Of a stretch of DNA of 64,000 nt, positions 20,092 to 27,765 are shown piece by piece. Position 1 is the first letter of the stretch, and each line of letters opens with the position of its first letter. The DNA is from Lysobacterales bacterium. GTDB lineage: Bacteria; Pseudomonadota; Gammaproteobacteria; Xanthomonadales; Rhodanobacteraceae. A program made the position numbers and the translations under genes. The stretch is taken from assembly GCA_014338185.1 (NCBI GenBank), contig QUBV01000005.1, positions 21,612 to 85,611 on the forward strand, given 5' to 3'. Below the pieces are notes generated by a model. It ran no database searches. It saw only the letters and a list, made by a program, of their open reading frames with translations, and was not told the DNA's origin.

Positions 20092-21808
20092 GCAGGTCTC
20101 CCAGCGTGCTGAACACCCAGGCGTGGTAGGACGCCACAACCTTCTTGTCCTTGCAGTCGAGGTAACGGCCCTTGCAGCGTTCACGCAGCAAGGTGTTGGC
20201 CTGATAGAACGCATCCTTGGGCACGCCCGCGACATCGAGCACGAGCGAGCCGAGGAAGGCGATGTCGAGCACCGGGTAGTCGTAGCGCGCGCGCACCGGG
20301 TAGTTGGACTTGATCATGTAGTAGGTGACCCAGTGCGCAATCGGCCCGGCCGCCTTGGGCACCTGCTTGGGGATCTCGTTGATCGCGCCGTCGAAGGAAG
20401 GCTGGTGGTCGCCGAAATGCGCGAGCACGGCCGGGCGCTTGGCGTCGAGCAGGAGCTTTTGCAACCGCGTGAGCATCGCATCGGATTCGTGCAGGCGCTG
20501 CAGGTAGTTGCCGAGATTGAGGTTGAGCCACTCATCCAGTGCCTTGGGCTTGAAGCTGCCCGCGAACAGCGGCCGGTTGAACGGCGGTGGCAGCTGCGCG
20601 AGCGGCGTCATGTGCGGACCATGCTGGTGCAGCGTGAGCATGAAGATGAACAGCGGGGTGTCGGGGTGTGCGGCCCTTTCCTCGGCAAGGATGCGCTCGA
20701 ACACCTGGAGCAGGTCGGCGTCGCGGCTGTCCCAGCCCAGCCCGTACTCGGTGCCGTCGTAGAACGCGTCGAACCCGTAGTAGTCGTAGGCGTTGCGCGC
20801 GTTGAGGAAGTCGCCGCTCATCGGGTACAGCGCGATCGCGCGGTAGCCCGCGTGCTGGAACGCCTTGGGCAAGGTGTAGGCCACGCGCGGCGCGAGGTTG
20901 TAGGGCGCGTACAGACCGGCGTTGCCGAACAGGGTGTGGGCGAGGCCGGTCAGCGCCGAGAACTCGCTGGTCCAGGTGCCACCGCCGAAGGTGTGCACGG
21001 TCATGAGGCCATGGGCACGCGTGCGCTTGTCGGCGTCGAACATCGCCGCGCGGCACGCCGCGATCGTGCACAACTTGAGGATGCGCGGGTCGAAGGTGCT
21101 CTCCTCGAGCACGAGCACCACGTCGGGTGGCTGCGCGGGCGCCTGCATCGGCCGGTCGAGCTTCCAGGACAGGCTGCGGTCGACGCCGGGCGGGATCGCC
21201 GGCTCGTTGATGACGGTGTCGTTGAACGAGGTCAGGAAGTCGGTGATGAAGCTCTTGTCGTTGATCGTGATCCACATTGGCTTGTTGAACACGCTGCCGA
21301 ACGGGCCATCCGCCGACAGCAGCAGCGCCAGTGCCCAGCCCGCCAGCGCACTGCCGCCGACGCGCACGGCAACGCGCACCGCGCGCGGGCGCTGCGCCAG
21401 CAAGGTGGCGCGCTCGCCCATGAAGCTGGCCACCAGCACGAGCGGCACGACCACGAGCGTGCCCAGCCCCACCGCGAGCAACAGCGGGTAATGCGTGAAC
21501 ATCTCCAGCGTGCCGCTGGTGACGAAATACTCGAGATCGGGCGCGAGCAGGGGCGTGGTGAGGTACTTGAACTTGAGCACGCCGGCCAACTCGATCGCGC
21601 CGAACAGCGCGCTCACCGCCACCAGCGCGAACGCGACGCGGGCCGAGGCGAACAGCAGCAGCAGCAGCGTGGCGAGGATCACCGCCGCGGCGAACAGCTT
21701 CTCGGTGGTGGTGTTCTCGGTGAGCGGGCCGAAGGCGATGAGTGCGCCGAACGCGAGTGCGGCGCCGATGCGCAACAGCCGGGTGTGGCGTGGGAGCGGC
21801 GGGCTCAT
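20078..21808 (-). CDS. LTA-synthase-like sulfatase-family membrane protein, paralogue 2
   Basis: A 576-residue paralogue of 17623-19353 with the same architecture: hydrophobic N-terminal third with several membrane helices, then a periplasmic sulfatase-fold catalytic domain. Conserved sites are E in LVLEEST, T278 in GGGTWTSEF and D467-H468 in HFGDHQPSF. The stretch [11 protein letters not shown]...[13 protein letters not shown] aligns closely with its sister. Start ATG 21808 was chosen because the first membrane helix follows at once; earlier in-frame codons overlap lpxB. The 3' end overlaps rnhB by 14 bases. Predicted transferase of a phospholipid head group onto an envelope glycan or lipid A (inference); its place right after lpxB makes lipid A or LPS a natural candidate. 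Confidence 0.82.
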   Translation of the reverse strand: MSPPLPRHTRLLRIGAALAFGALIAFGPLTENTTTEKLFAAAVILATLLLLLFASARVAFALVAVSALFGAIELAGVLKFKYLTTPLLAPDLEYFVTSGTLEMFTHYPLLLAVGLGTLVVVPLVLVASFMGERATLLAQRPRAVRVAVRVGGSALAGWALALLLSADGPFGSVFNKPMWITINDKSFITDFLTSFNDTVINEPAIPPGVDRSLSWKLDRPMQAPAQPPDVVLVLEESTFDPRILKLCTIAACRAAMFDADKRTRAHGLMTVHTFGGGTWTSEFSALTGLAHTLFGNAGLYAPYNLAPRVAYTLPKAFQHAGYRAIALYPMSGDFLNARNAYDYYGFDAFYDGTEYGLGWDSRDADLLQVFERILAEERAAHPDTPLFIFMLTLHQHGPHMTPLAQLPPPFNRPLFAGSFKPKALDEWLNLNLGNYLQRLHESDAMLTRLQKLLLDAKRPAVLAHFGDHQPSFDGAINEIPKQVPKAAGPIAHWVTYYMIKSNYPVRARYDYPVLDIAFLGSLVLDVAGVPKDAFYQANTLLRERCKGRYLDCKDKKVVASYHAWVFSTLGDLREDH

Positions 21809-21832
21809 GGGTGGTGGCGCGGCATGCGCGGC

Positions 21833-21861
21833 ATCCTGCGCAGGCGCGTGCGCGGCGTCAA
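21833..21861 (-). promoter_or_regulatory. Weak candidate promoter for sulfatase paralogue 2
   Basis: On the minus strand TTGACG (21861-21856) and CAGGAT (21838-21833) are spaced by 17 bases in the 79-base gap after lpxB. The -35 is good, the -10 poor. Confidence 0.28.
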
Positions 21862-21887
21862 CCCGGGTCGCGCGCCCTGCGCTGCGC

Positions 21888-23069
21888 TCAAGGCGGCGTG
21901 CCCACCAGCTCGGCGATCGCGGCGGCCGCACTCGCGTTCGCATCGGCGCGCAGCGCCAGGTGCAGGCGGCGGTATTCGGCCTGCAACGCGGCGTCGCTGG
22001 CGCCGCGGTCGAGCAGGGGCGCGAGCGCATGCGCGAGTGCCGCGGGCGTGCAGGCGTCCTGCATGAGCTCGGGCGCGAGGTCGCGGCCGGCGAGGATGTT
22101 GGGCAAGGCGTAGCGCTCGACCTTGAGCAGCCCGAGCAGGCGCACGATGCGGTAGGTGAGCGGCGCGATGCGATAGGCCACCACCATGGGCCGCTTGGCC
22201 AGCATCGCCTCGAGCGTGGCGGTGCCCGATGCGAGCAGCACCGCGTCGGCCGCGGTCATGGCGGCGCGCGCCTGGCCATCGCTGAGCATGAGCGTGGCGC
22301 CCGCGTCGGGCCAGGCCTGCGCCAGCACCTGCTCGAATGCGGCGCGACAGGCCGCGTTGGCCATCGGCGCCACTACGCGCAGGTCGGGCCGGCTGGCACA
22401 TAGTTGCTGCGCGGCGCGCAGGAAATCCGGTGCAAGCCGCGCGATCTCGCCGAGGCGGCTGCCCGGCAGCAGCGCGAGCACACGCACCTGCATGGGCAGG
22501 CCCAGGCGCGTGCGTGCGGCGGCGCGGTCGGGCTCCAGCGGCATCGCGTCGGCGAAGGGATGACCCACGAAGCGGGCGTCGACGCCGTGCCGCGCATAGA
22601 TCGGTGGTTCCATCGGGAACAGGCACAGCACCCGATCGGCACTGCGGCCGATGCGCGCCGCGCGCCGCTCGCGCCAGGCCCACACCGACGGGCTCACGTA
22701 GTGCACGGTGCGGATGCCGCCTCGCTTGAGGCGCCGTTCCACGCCCAGATTGAAGTCGGGTGCGTCGATGCCGATGTAGGCGGCCGGCCGCAGCGCCAGC
22801 GTGCGCCGGACCACGTCGCGGCGGATCGCGAGCAGTGCGGGCAAATGGCGCAGCACCTCGACCAGGCCCATCACCGACAGCCGCTCGAGGCGATGCCAGC
22901 TGGCGAGGCCGGCCTCGATCATGCGCTCGCCGCCGATGCCGGCGAAGCCTGCCGCCGGAAAGCGCGCGCGCAGCGCCTGGATCAGGCCGGCGCCGAGCAG
23001 GTCGCCCGACGGCTCGCCGGCGACCAGCACGAACTCAGGGGCCGGGGTGGCCGGGGCGGCATCTGGCAT
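21888..23069 (-). CDS. lpxB: Lipid-A-disaccharide synthase
   Basis: A 393-residue peripheral membrane glycosyltransferase (GT19). It joins UDP-2,3-diacylglucosamine to lipid X to form the lipid A disaccharide. VAGEPSGDLLGA near the N-terminus, GIGGERM, SPSVWAWRERRA, LPGSRLGEI and LASGTATLEAML are family motifs in the expected order. Length is near E. coli LpxB (382). Start ATG 23069. Unusually, lpxA does not lie directly upstream: a divergent beta-helix gene (23244-24821) separates them, so lpxB must be read from its own promoter, possibly within 23070-23243, which holds a 16-bp palindrome. Confidence 0.96.
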   Translation of the reverse strand: MPDAAPATPAPEFVLVAGEPSGDLLGAGLIQALRARFPAAGFAGIGGERMIEAGLASWHRLERLSVMGLVEVLRHLPALLAIRRDVVRRTLALRPAAYIGIDAPDFNLGVERRLKRGGIRTVHYVSPSVWAWRERRAARIGRSADRVLCLFPMEPPIYARHGVDARFVGHPFADAMPLEPDRAAARTRLGLPMQVRVLALLPGSRLGEIARLAPDFLRAAQQLCASRPDLRVVAPMANAACRAAFEQVLAQAWPDAGATLMLSDGQARAAMTAADAVLLASGTATLEAMLAKRPMVVAYRIAPLTYRIVRLLGLLKVERYALPNILAGRDLAPELMQDACTPAALAHALAPLLDRGASDAALQAEYRRLHLALRADANASAAAAIAELVGTPP

Positions 23070-23123
23070 TCGGCGATGATAGCCGCAAGGCGGCCATGCC
23101 TGCCGCAGCGGCGCGGCGCGATC

Positions 23124-23139
23124 TCATCAATATTGATGA
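23124..23139. promoter_or_regulatory. 16-bp perfect AT-rich palindrome between divergent lpxB and beta-helix gene
   Basis: TCATCAATATTGATGA is fully self-complementary and strikingly AT-rich for this GC-rich DNA. It lies 55 bases before the lpxB start (minus strand) and 105 bases before the beta-helix start (plus strand), where an operator for a divergent pair would be expected. The inner ATCAATATTGAT has TTGAT/ATCAA half-sites but in the reverse order and spacing to FNR boxes. No regulator can be assigned. Confidence 0.5.
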
Positions 23140-23243
23140 TGTGCCTTCCATGGAGCGGCGCGAGAATCGCTCGCGCGCGAGGCTTCGCCGGCGCCACCGC
23201 AGCGGCGCGTCGCCACGTTCGACCACGAACCGGAGCCATCGCC

Positions 23244-24821
23244 ATGACCCTTGCGCAGCGACCCAGGGCGTGCGCCGCACCGTTGGTGCGTGCATCGTCG
23301 GCCACCTTGGCCGTGCTGTTCATGCTGGTCGCCGCGCCTGCGGCTGCGGTATACGACCCGGTGTTCCGCGACGGCTTCGATCCGGTGCCCACCTACTACG
23401 TGTCGGTGGCCAACGGCAGCGACGCCAATCCCGGTACCTTGGCCTTGCCGTGGAAGACGATCAACAAGGCCGTGTCGGCCGCCACCGCGGTGCCGCCGGG
23501 ATCGGTCATCTACGTCAAGGCGGGCACCTATCCCGAGCAGGTCGTGGTCCAGCGCGACGACATTTCGCTGGTGGGCTACCGTTCGACGCCGGGTGACCAG
23601 CCGCCGATCCTCGCCAACCTTGCACCCACCGGTCCGGGCGCGGCGGTTCCCGAACTGCCCGCATTCGATCCTGCCGACATGCCGCTGCTCGACGGCGGTG
23701 CCCGGGCGCGCGAGGTGGCGATCGACATGCGCGGCAGGCGGCGCATCACCCTGCGCAATCTCAACATTCGCAACTACAACGGCTACGGCATCGTGGCCGG
23801 CATGTCGAACGCCCTCGGTGAATACGGCAACAATGGTTTCATCGAGAGCCACCTGTTCGACAACGTGAACCTGCGCTCGATCGGTGACCCCGAGGATGAT
23901 TACAGGGGCGTGGCTATCGCCCTGGGCATGGTCAGCACGCGCTTCTCCAATGGCGATATCGTGCGCAATTCATTGATCATCGACGCCTTCGCCGAGGCGC
24001 TCAAGGTCAACGGCGATGACACCGAAGTCGACAACGTGCGCGTGTACGGCGTGAGCACCGACTATCCGATGGGAACCGACTACTACGTGTTCGTGAGCGG
24101 GGTGGGCAATCGCGTGCACCACTCCTATGCCTGGCGCCATCCGGACTCGTATCACAGTGGACATGGCTTCGTGGTCAAGGACAATGGCGACCAACGCGTC
24201 GGTGGTCCGCGCATCGAATCGACGGGCAACGTGTTCGATCACAACGTCGTGGTCAACATGAACAACGAAGGCTATGGGGTGCGCCATCGCGGCGTGCACC
24301 ACAACCTGTTCATCGACAACGTCGCCTACGGCACCCATGACGGACAGAGCGAATGTGGTGATGGCAGTGGCATCACGATCCGCGACGGCGCACACGACAA
24401 CGCGTTCGTCAACACGCACATCATCAATGCGTGCTGGGCCATCAAGATCCTCGACACCACCGAGGATGGTGGGTCATTGGAAACGCCGGCCAACGACAAC
24501 CTGATCACCGGCGCGTTGGTGGAGAATGCCTATATCGGCGTCTCGTTCTACTGGTGGAACGCCGCCGTGCCGCTGCCGCTCACCGATGCCGGCCGCAACA
24601 CGATCGCCGATTCCTCGTTCCTGAACACGCGCAACATGTTCGAGGCACTGCGCCCGGCGGCGCAGATGCACTACGCAAACACGCGCTTCCAGGGCGTGGG
24701 CGACCTGGATCTGGGCGAGTTTCGCATCGGCGTGCCGGCCTACATTGCAACGATCACGAGGGCGCAGTTCGATGACGGGTGCACGTTCGAGGACATTCCC
24801 GACCTTCCGCCGGGCTGGTAA
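23244..24821 (+). CDS. Secreted right-handed beta-helix protein (DUF1565-like start)
   Basis: A 525-residue protein. Start ATG 23244 has GGAG eight bases upstream and begins a signal peptide (about 1-36, ending APAAA). The mature protein opens with VYDPVFRDGFDP, then YYVSVANGSDANPGT and PWKTINKAV, the pattern at the start of many DUF1565/parallel beta-helix carbohydrate-active proteins. Then come repeated coils rich in N and G (NLNIRNYNGYGIV, NVFDHNVVVNMNN). No lyase catalytic set is obvious. It sits on the opposite strand inside the lpxA-lpxB junction, which is normally continuous, so it is an insertion into a conserved operon. It may act on surface polysaccharide. Its FRDGFD motif resembles the FADAFD C-terminus of 879-2087. 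Confidence 0.74.
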   Translation: MTLAQRPRACAAPLVRASSATLAVLFMLVAAPAAAVYDPVFRDGFDPVPTYYVSVANGSDANPGTLALPWKTINKAVSAATAVPPGSVIYVKAGTYPEQVVVQRDDISLVGYRSTPGDQPPILANLAPTGPGAAVPELPAFDPADMPLLDGGARAREVAIDMRGRRRITLRNLNIRNYNGYGIVAGMSNALGEYGNNGFIESHLFDNVNLRSIGDPEDDYRGVAIALGMVSTRFSNGDIVRNSLIIDAFAEALKVNGDDTEVDNVRVYGVSTDYPMGTDYYVFVSGVGNRVHHSYAWRHPDSYHSGHGFVVKDNGDQRVGGPRIESTGNVFDHNVVVNMNNEGYGVRHRGVHHNLFIDNVAYGTHDGQSECGDGSGITIRDGAHDNAFVNTHIINACWAIKILDTTEDGGSLETPANDNLITGALVENAYIGVSFYWWNAAVPLPLTDAGRNTIADSSFLNTRNMFEALRPAAQMHYANTRFQGVGDLDLGEFRIGVPAYIATITRAQFDDGCTFEDIPDLPPGW

Positions 24822-24929
24822 CCAAGGCGCGCGGGCGCGGCCGGGACCCGCACGCACCACGAGCGCATCGATGGGCAGAGGCCCGCGCGCCGCCGTCGCG
24901 TCCGGGCCGGCGGGCGCCGCGGCCCGCGT

Positions 24930-25712
24930 TCAGCGCAGCAGCGGGCGTTGGCTGGCGTCGATGAAGGCGAGCATCTGGGCGACATCGGTGCTGTCATGTG
25001 CCTGGGCGGCCAGCTGCTCGCGCGCCTGGGCGAGCGTGGTCTCGCCCAGGTACAGGGCGCGGTAGGCGCGCTTGATCGCACTGATGCGCGCGGCATCGAA
25101 GCCGCGACGCTTGAGTCCTTCGCTGTTGATGCCGCGCGGTCGGCCCTGGGTGTCGGCGTCGGTCGCCACCATGAGGAACGGCGGCACATCGCCGCTGATG
25201 AGCACGCCCATGCCGATGAAGGCGTGGGCGCCGATGCGGCAGAACTGGTGCACGCCAGCGAAGCCGCTGATGATCACGTGGTCGCCGACCTCGACATGGC
25301 CGGCGAGCGTGGCGTTGTTGGAGAACACGCAGTGGTCGCCGACCTGGCAGTCGTGCGCGACGTGGCTGTAGGCGAGCAGCCAGTTGTCGCTGCCGATGCG
25401 GGTGACGCCGCCACCGCCGCCGGTGCCGCGATTGCAGGTCACGAACTCGCGGATGGTGTTGCGGTCGCCGATCACCAGTTCGGTGCGCTCGCCGGCGAAC
25501 TTCTTGTCCTGGGCCTGGGCCCCGAGCGCGGCGAACGCGAACACCTGGTTGTCGCGCCCGAGTCGGGTCGGGCCCTCGATCACCACGTGCGCGCCGATGC
25601 GGGTGCCGGCGCCGATGCTCACCTCGGCGCCGATCACGCTGTAGGCGCCGATCTCGACGCCTTCGCCCAGTTGCGCGGCCGGATCGACCTGGGCGGTCGG
25701 ATGGATCTTCAC
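24930..25712 (-). CDS. lpxA: UDP-N-acetylglucosamine acyltransferase
   Basis: A 260-residue trimeric left-handed beta-helix enzyme. It puts R-3-hydroxyacyl from ACP on UDP-GlcNAc, the first step of lipid A synthesis. Hexapeptide repeats begin at once ([20 protein letters not shown]). SHVAHD carries H117 and the catalytic H120, matching E. coli H122/H125. Start is GTG 25712, whose GTGA overlaps the fabZ stop, so translation is coupled; in-frame codons upstream fall in fabZ and are not LpxA-like. Length agrees with E. coli (262). Last gene of the lpxD-fabZ-lpxA run; the following lpxB is detached by the beta-helix gene. Confidence 0.96.
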   Translation of the reverse strand: MKIHPTAQVDPAAQLGEGVEIGAYSVIGAEVSIGAGTRIGAHVVIEGPTRLGRDNQVFAFAALGAQAQDKKFAGERTELVIGDRNTIREFVTCNRGTGGGGGVTRIGSDNWLLAYSHVAHDCQVGDHCVFSNNATLAGHVEVGDHVIISGFAGVHQFCRIGAHAFIGMGVLISGDVPPFLMVATDADTQGRPRGINSEGLKRRGFDAARISAIKRAYRALYLGETTLAQAREQLAAQAHDSTDVAQMLAFIDASQRPLLR

Positions 25713-26173
25713 GCAGGCACCTCGGCGCAGAGGATTTCCGCCTCGGCCACCAGCGTGTCGCCGACCAGCGCGCGGCCCTGGAACTGGCTCATGTTGCGCA
25801 CCGAGCGCTTGTGCTCGACTTCCAGGCGCAACTGGTCGCCTGGCACCACCGGCTGGTTGAAGCGGGCCTTGTCGACCTTGACGAGGTAGAACACCACCGG
25901 GCCCTTCGACTCGTGCCCCGACAGCGTGATGAGCAGGCCCGAGGCCTGCGCCATCGCTTCGATGATGAGCACACCCGGCATCACCGGATGGCCGGGGAAA
26001 TGGCCCTGGAAGAACGGCTCGTTGAAGGTCACGTTCTTGAGCGCGCTGATGCGCTGGTTCGGCTCCAGCGCGGTCACGCGGTCGACCAGCAGGAACGGGT
26101 AGCGGTGCGGCAGCAGGGCGGCGATCTGCTCGACGTTGATCGGCAGTTCGAAGCGGGCAATCGGGTTGTTCAT
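25709..26173 (-). CDS. fabZ: 3-hydroxyacyl-[acyl-carrier-protein] dehydratase FabZ
   Basis: A 154-residue hotdog-fold dehydratase. It converts 3-hydroxyacyl-ACP to trans-2-enoyl-ACP in fatty acid elongation and competes with LpxA and LpxD for the same hydroxyacyl-ACP pool. [19 protein letters not shown] contains catalytic H58 and E72, spaced 14 as in E. coli. The gene overlaps lpxD upstream (ATGA) and lpxA downstream (GTGA), a tightly coupled trio. ATG 26173 gives the usual length. Confidence 0.97.
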   Translation of the reverse strand: MNNPIARFELPINVEQIAALLPHRYPFLLVDRVTALEPNQRISALKNVTFNEPFFQGHFPGHPVMPGVLIIEAMAQASGLLITLSGHESKGPVVFYLVKVDKARFNQPVVPGDQLRLEVEHKRSVRNMSQFQGRALVGDTLVAEAEILCAEVPA

Positions 26174-27195
26174 TCGGTACTGTCCTTTGCGCCGGCGCCC
26201 AAGCGCCGCGCGATCTCATCCAGGTGCTTGAAGCGCGCCGCATTGCGACGCCATTGCCGGTTGGGCTGGATCGGTGTGCCCGACGAATACTCGCCGGGCT
26301 CGCGAATCGAGTGGGTGACCAGGCTCATGGCCGTCACGGTGACGCGATCGGCGATGCTCAAGTGGCCGAGTATGCCAGCGCCGCCGCCGATGAGGCAGTG
26401 GCGGCCGATGCTTGCGCTGCCGGCCACGGCCGCGCAGCCGGCCAGGGCGCTGTGCGCGCCGATGCGCACGTTGTGCGCGATCTGGATCTGGTTGTCGAGC
26501 CGCACGTCGGCCTCGAGCACGGTGTCGCCGAGCGCGCCGCGGTCGATGGTGGTGTTGGCGCCGATCTCGCAGTCGTCGCCGACGACCACGCCGCCGAGCT
26601 GGGGCACCTTGAGCCAGTGGTCGCGCTCGAAGGCGAGGCCGAAGCCGTCGGCGCCGAGCACCGCGCCCGGGTGGATGAGCACGCGCCGGCCCAGGCGCAC
26701 GTCCTGCACCAGGGTGACGCGCGCGACCAGGCGCGCATGCGCGCCGACCACGCAGCGCGGTCCGATGCTGCAGTGCGGGCCGAGGACCGCACCGGCCTCG
26801 ACCACCGCGCCGGCCTCGATCACGCACAAGGGCCCGATGCTCGCGCCGGCGTCGATGCGTGCCTCGGCCGCGACGATCGCGCTGGGATGGATGCCGGGCT
26901 GGGCCGCGGGCCGGCGCTCGAACAGCGCCGCGACCTTGGCGAAGGCCACATAGGGATCGGCGGCGATGAGGCAGGGCCGTGGACAGACCTCCGCATCGGC
27001 GGCGCGCAGGATCACCGCGGCGGCCTGGGTGGTGGCGAGTTGGGCGCGGTAGCGCGGATTGGCGAGGAATCCGACCTGGTTGGCACTGGCATCGGCAAGC
27101 GTGGCCACGCCGGTGACGGCCTGGTCGGCACGGCCGCCACGCAATTGCAGTTCGAAGCGCGCGGCGAGGTCGGCCAGCGACAGGCCTGCGGTCAC
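26170..27195 (-). CDS. lpxD: UDP-3-O-(3-hydroxyacyl)glucosamine N-acyltransferase
   Basis: A 341-residue enzyme of the third lipid A step. It adds an N-linked 3-hydroxyacyl chain from ACP to UDP-3-O-acyl-glucosamine. An N-terminal uridine-binding domain (about 1-100) is followed by hexapeptide beta-helix repeats; QIAHNVRIG carries the expected catalytic histidine, and a C-terminal helix follows. Length equals E. coli LpxD (341). GTG 27195 overlaps the stop of the Skp gene by GTGA; the 3' end overlaps fabZ by ATGA. Confidence 0.96.
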   Translation of the reverse strand: MTAGLSLADLAARFELQLRGGRADQAVTGVATLADASANQVGFLANPRYRAQLATTQAAAVILRAADAEVCPRPCLIAADPYVAFAKVAALFERRPAAQPGIHPSAIVAAEARIDAGASIGPLCVIEAGAVVEAGAVLGPHCSIGPRCVVGAHARLVARVTLVQDVRLGRRVLIHPGAVLGADGFGLAFERDHWLKVPQLGGVVVGDDCEIGANTTIDRGALGDTVLEADVRLDNQIQIAHNVRIGAHSALAGCAAVAGSASIGRHCLIGGGAGILGHLSIADRVTVTAMSLVTHSIREPGEYSSGTPIQPNRQWRRNAARFKHLDEIARRLGAGAKDSTE

Positions 27196-27722
27196 GGCTC
27201 GCCCCCCTTTGCGGGCTTGCGGCGCAGGCGGTCGAGGATCCGGTCGGTCACGTCCACGCGCGGGCTCGCATACACGACCGGGCTGGCGACGATCAGGTCA
27301 TAGCCCTGCTCGCGCGCGAAGGCGACCACCGCGTCGTTGATCTCGCGCCAGCTGTGGTCCAGTTCCTGGTCGCTGCGGGTCTTGAGCTCATTGCGCAGCG
27401 TGTCGCGCTGGCGCCTGATCGAGCGATCCAGCGCGTCGATCTGGCGCTGCTGCTCGGTGGTGGGGGTGGCCCCGGCCTTCTCGCGCAGCTGTGCCAGTTG
27501 CTGCTCGTCGGCCTTGAGCGCGGCATCGCGCCCCGCGAATTCGCTCTCGAGCTTGCTGCGGCCGGCCACGATCTGCGGTGCGTTGTCGAGCAGGCGCTTC
27601 ATGTCGACATAGCCGATGCGCGCACCCGCCGGCGCCTGCGCCCATGCGCTGCACAGGCCGGTCAGCAGCAGCCACAGGCAGGCTGCGCGGATCCGGCGGG
27701 CGGTAAGGGCGGACTGCACCAC
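27192..27722 (-). CDS. skp: Periplasmic OmpH/Skp family chaperone
   Basis: A 176-residue protein with a signal peptide (about 1-30, ending SAWAQA). It has the Skp pattern: a short beta core (ARIGYVDMKRLLDNAP), a long charged coiled-coil hairpin (about 50-125), then a return to the core (YDLIVASPVVYAS). Skp trimers hold unfolded outer-membrane proteins for delivery to BamA, which is encoded 43 bases upstream. Start is GTG 27722, with another GTG three bases on. The order bamA-skp-lpxD is the canonical one. The 3' end overlaps lpxD by four bases. Confidence 0.9.
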   Translation of the reverse strand: MVQSALTARRIRAACLWLLLTGLCSAWAQAPAGARIGYVDMKRLLDNAPQIVAGRSKLESEFAGRDAALKADEQQLAQLREKAGATPTTEQQRQIDALDRSIRRQRDTLRNELKTRSDQELDHSWREINDAVVAFAREQGYDLIVASPVVYASPRVDVTDRILDRLRRKPAKGGEP

Positions 27723-27765
27723 CGGTCTGTCCTCGAGGCCAACGCTGCCGGCAATGGTACGACGA

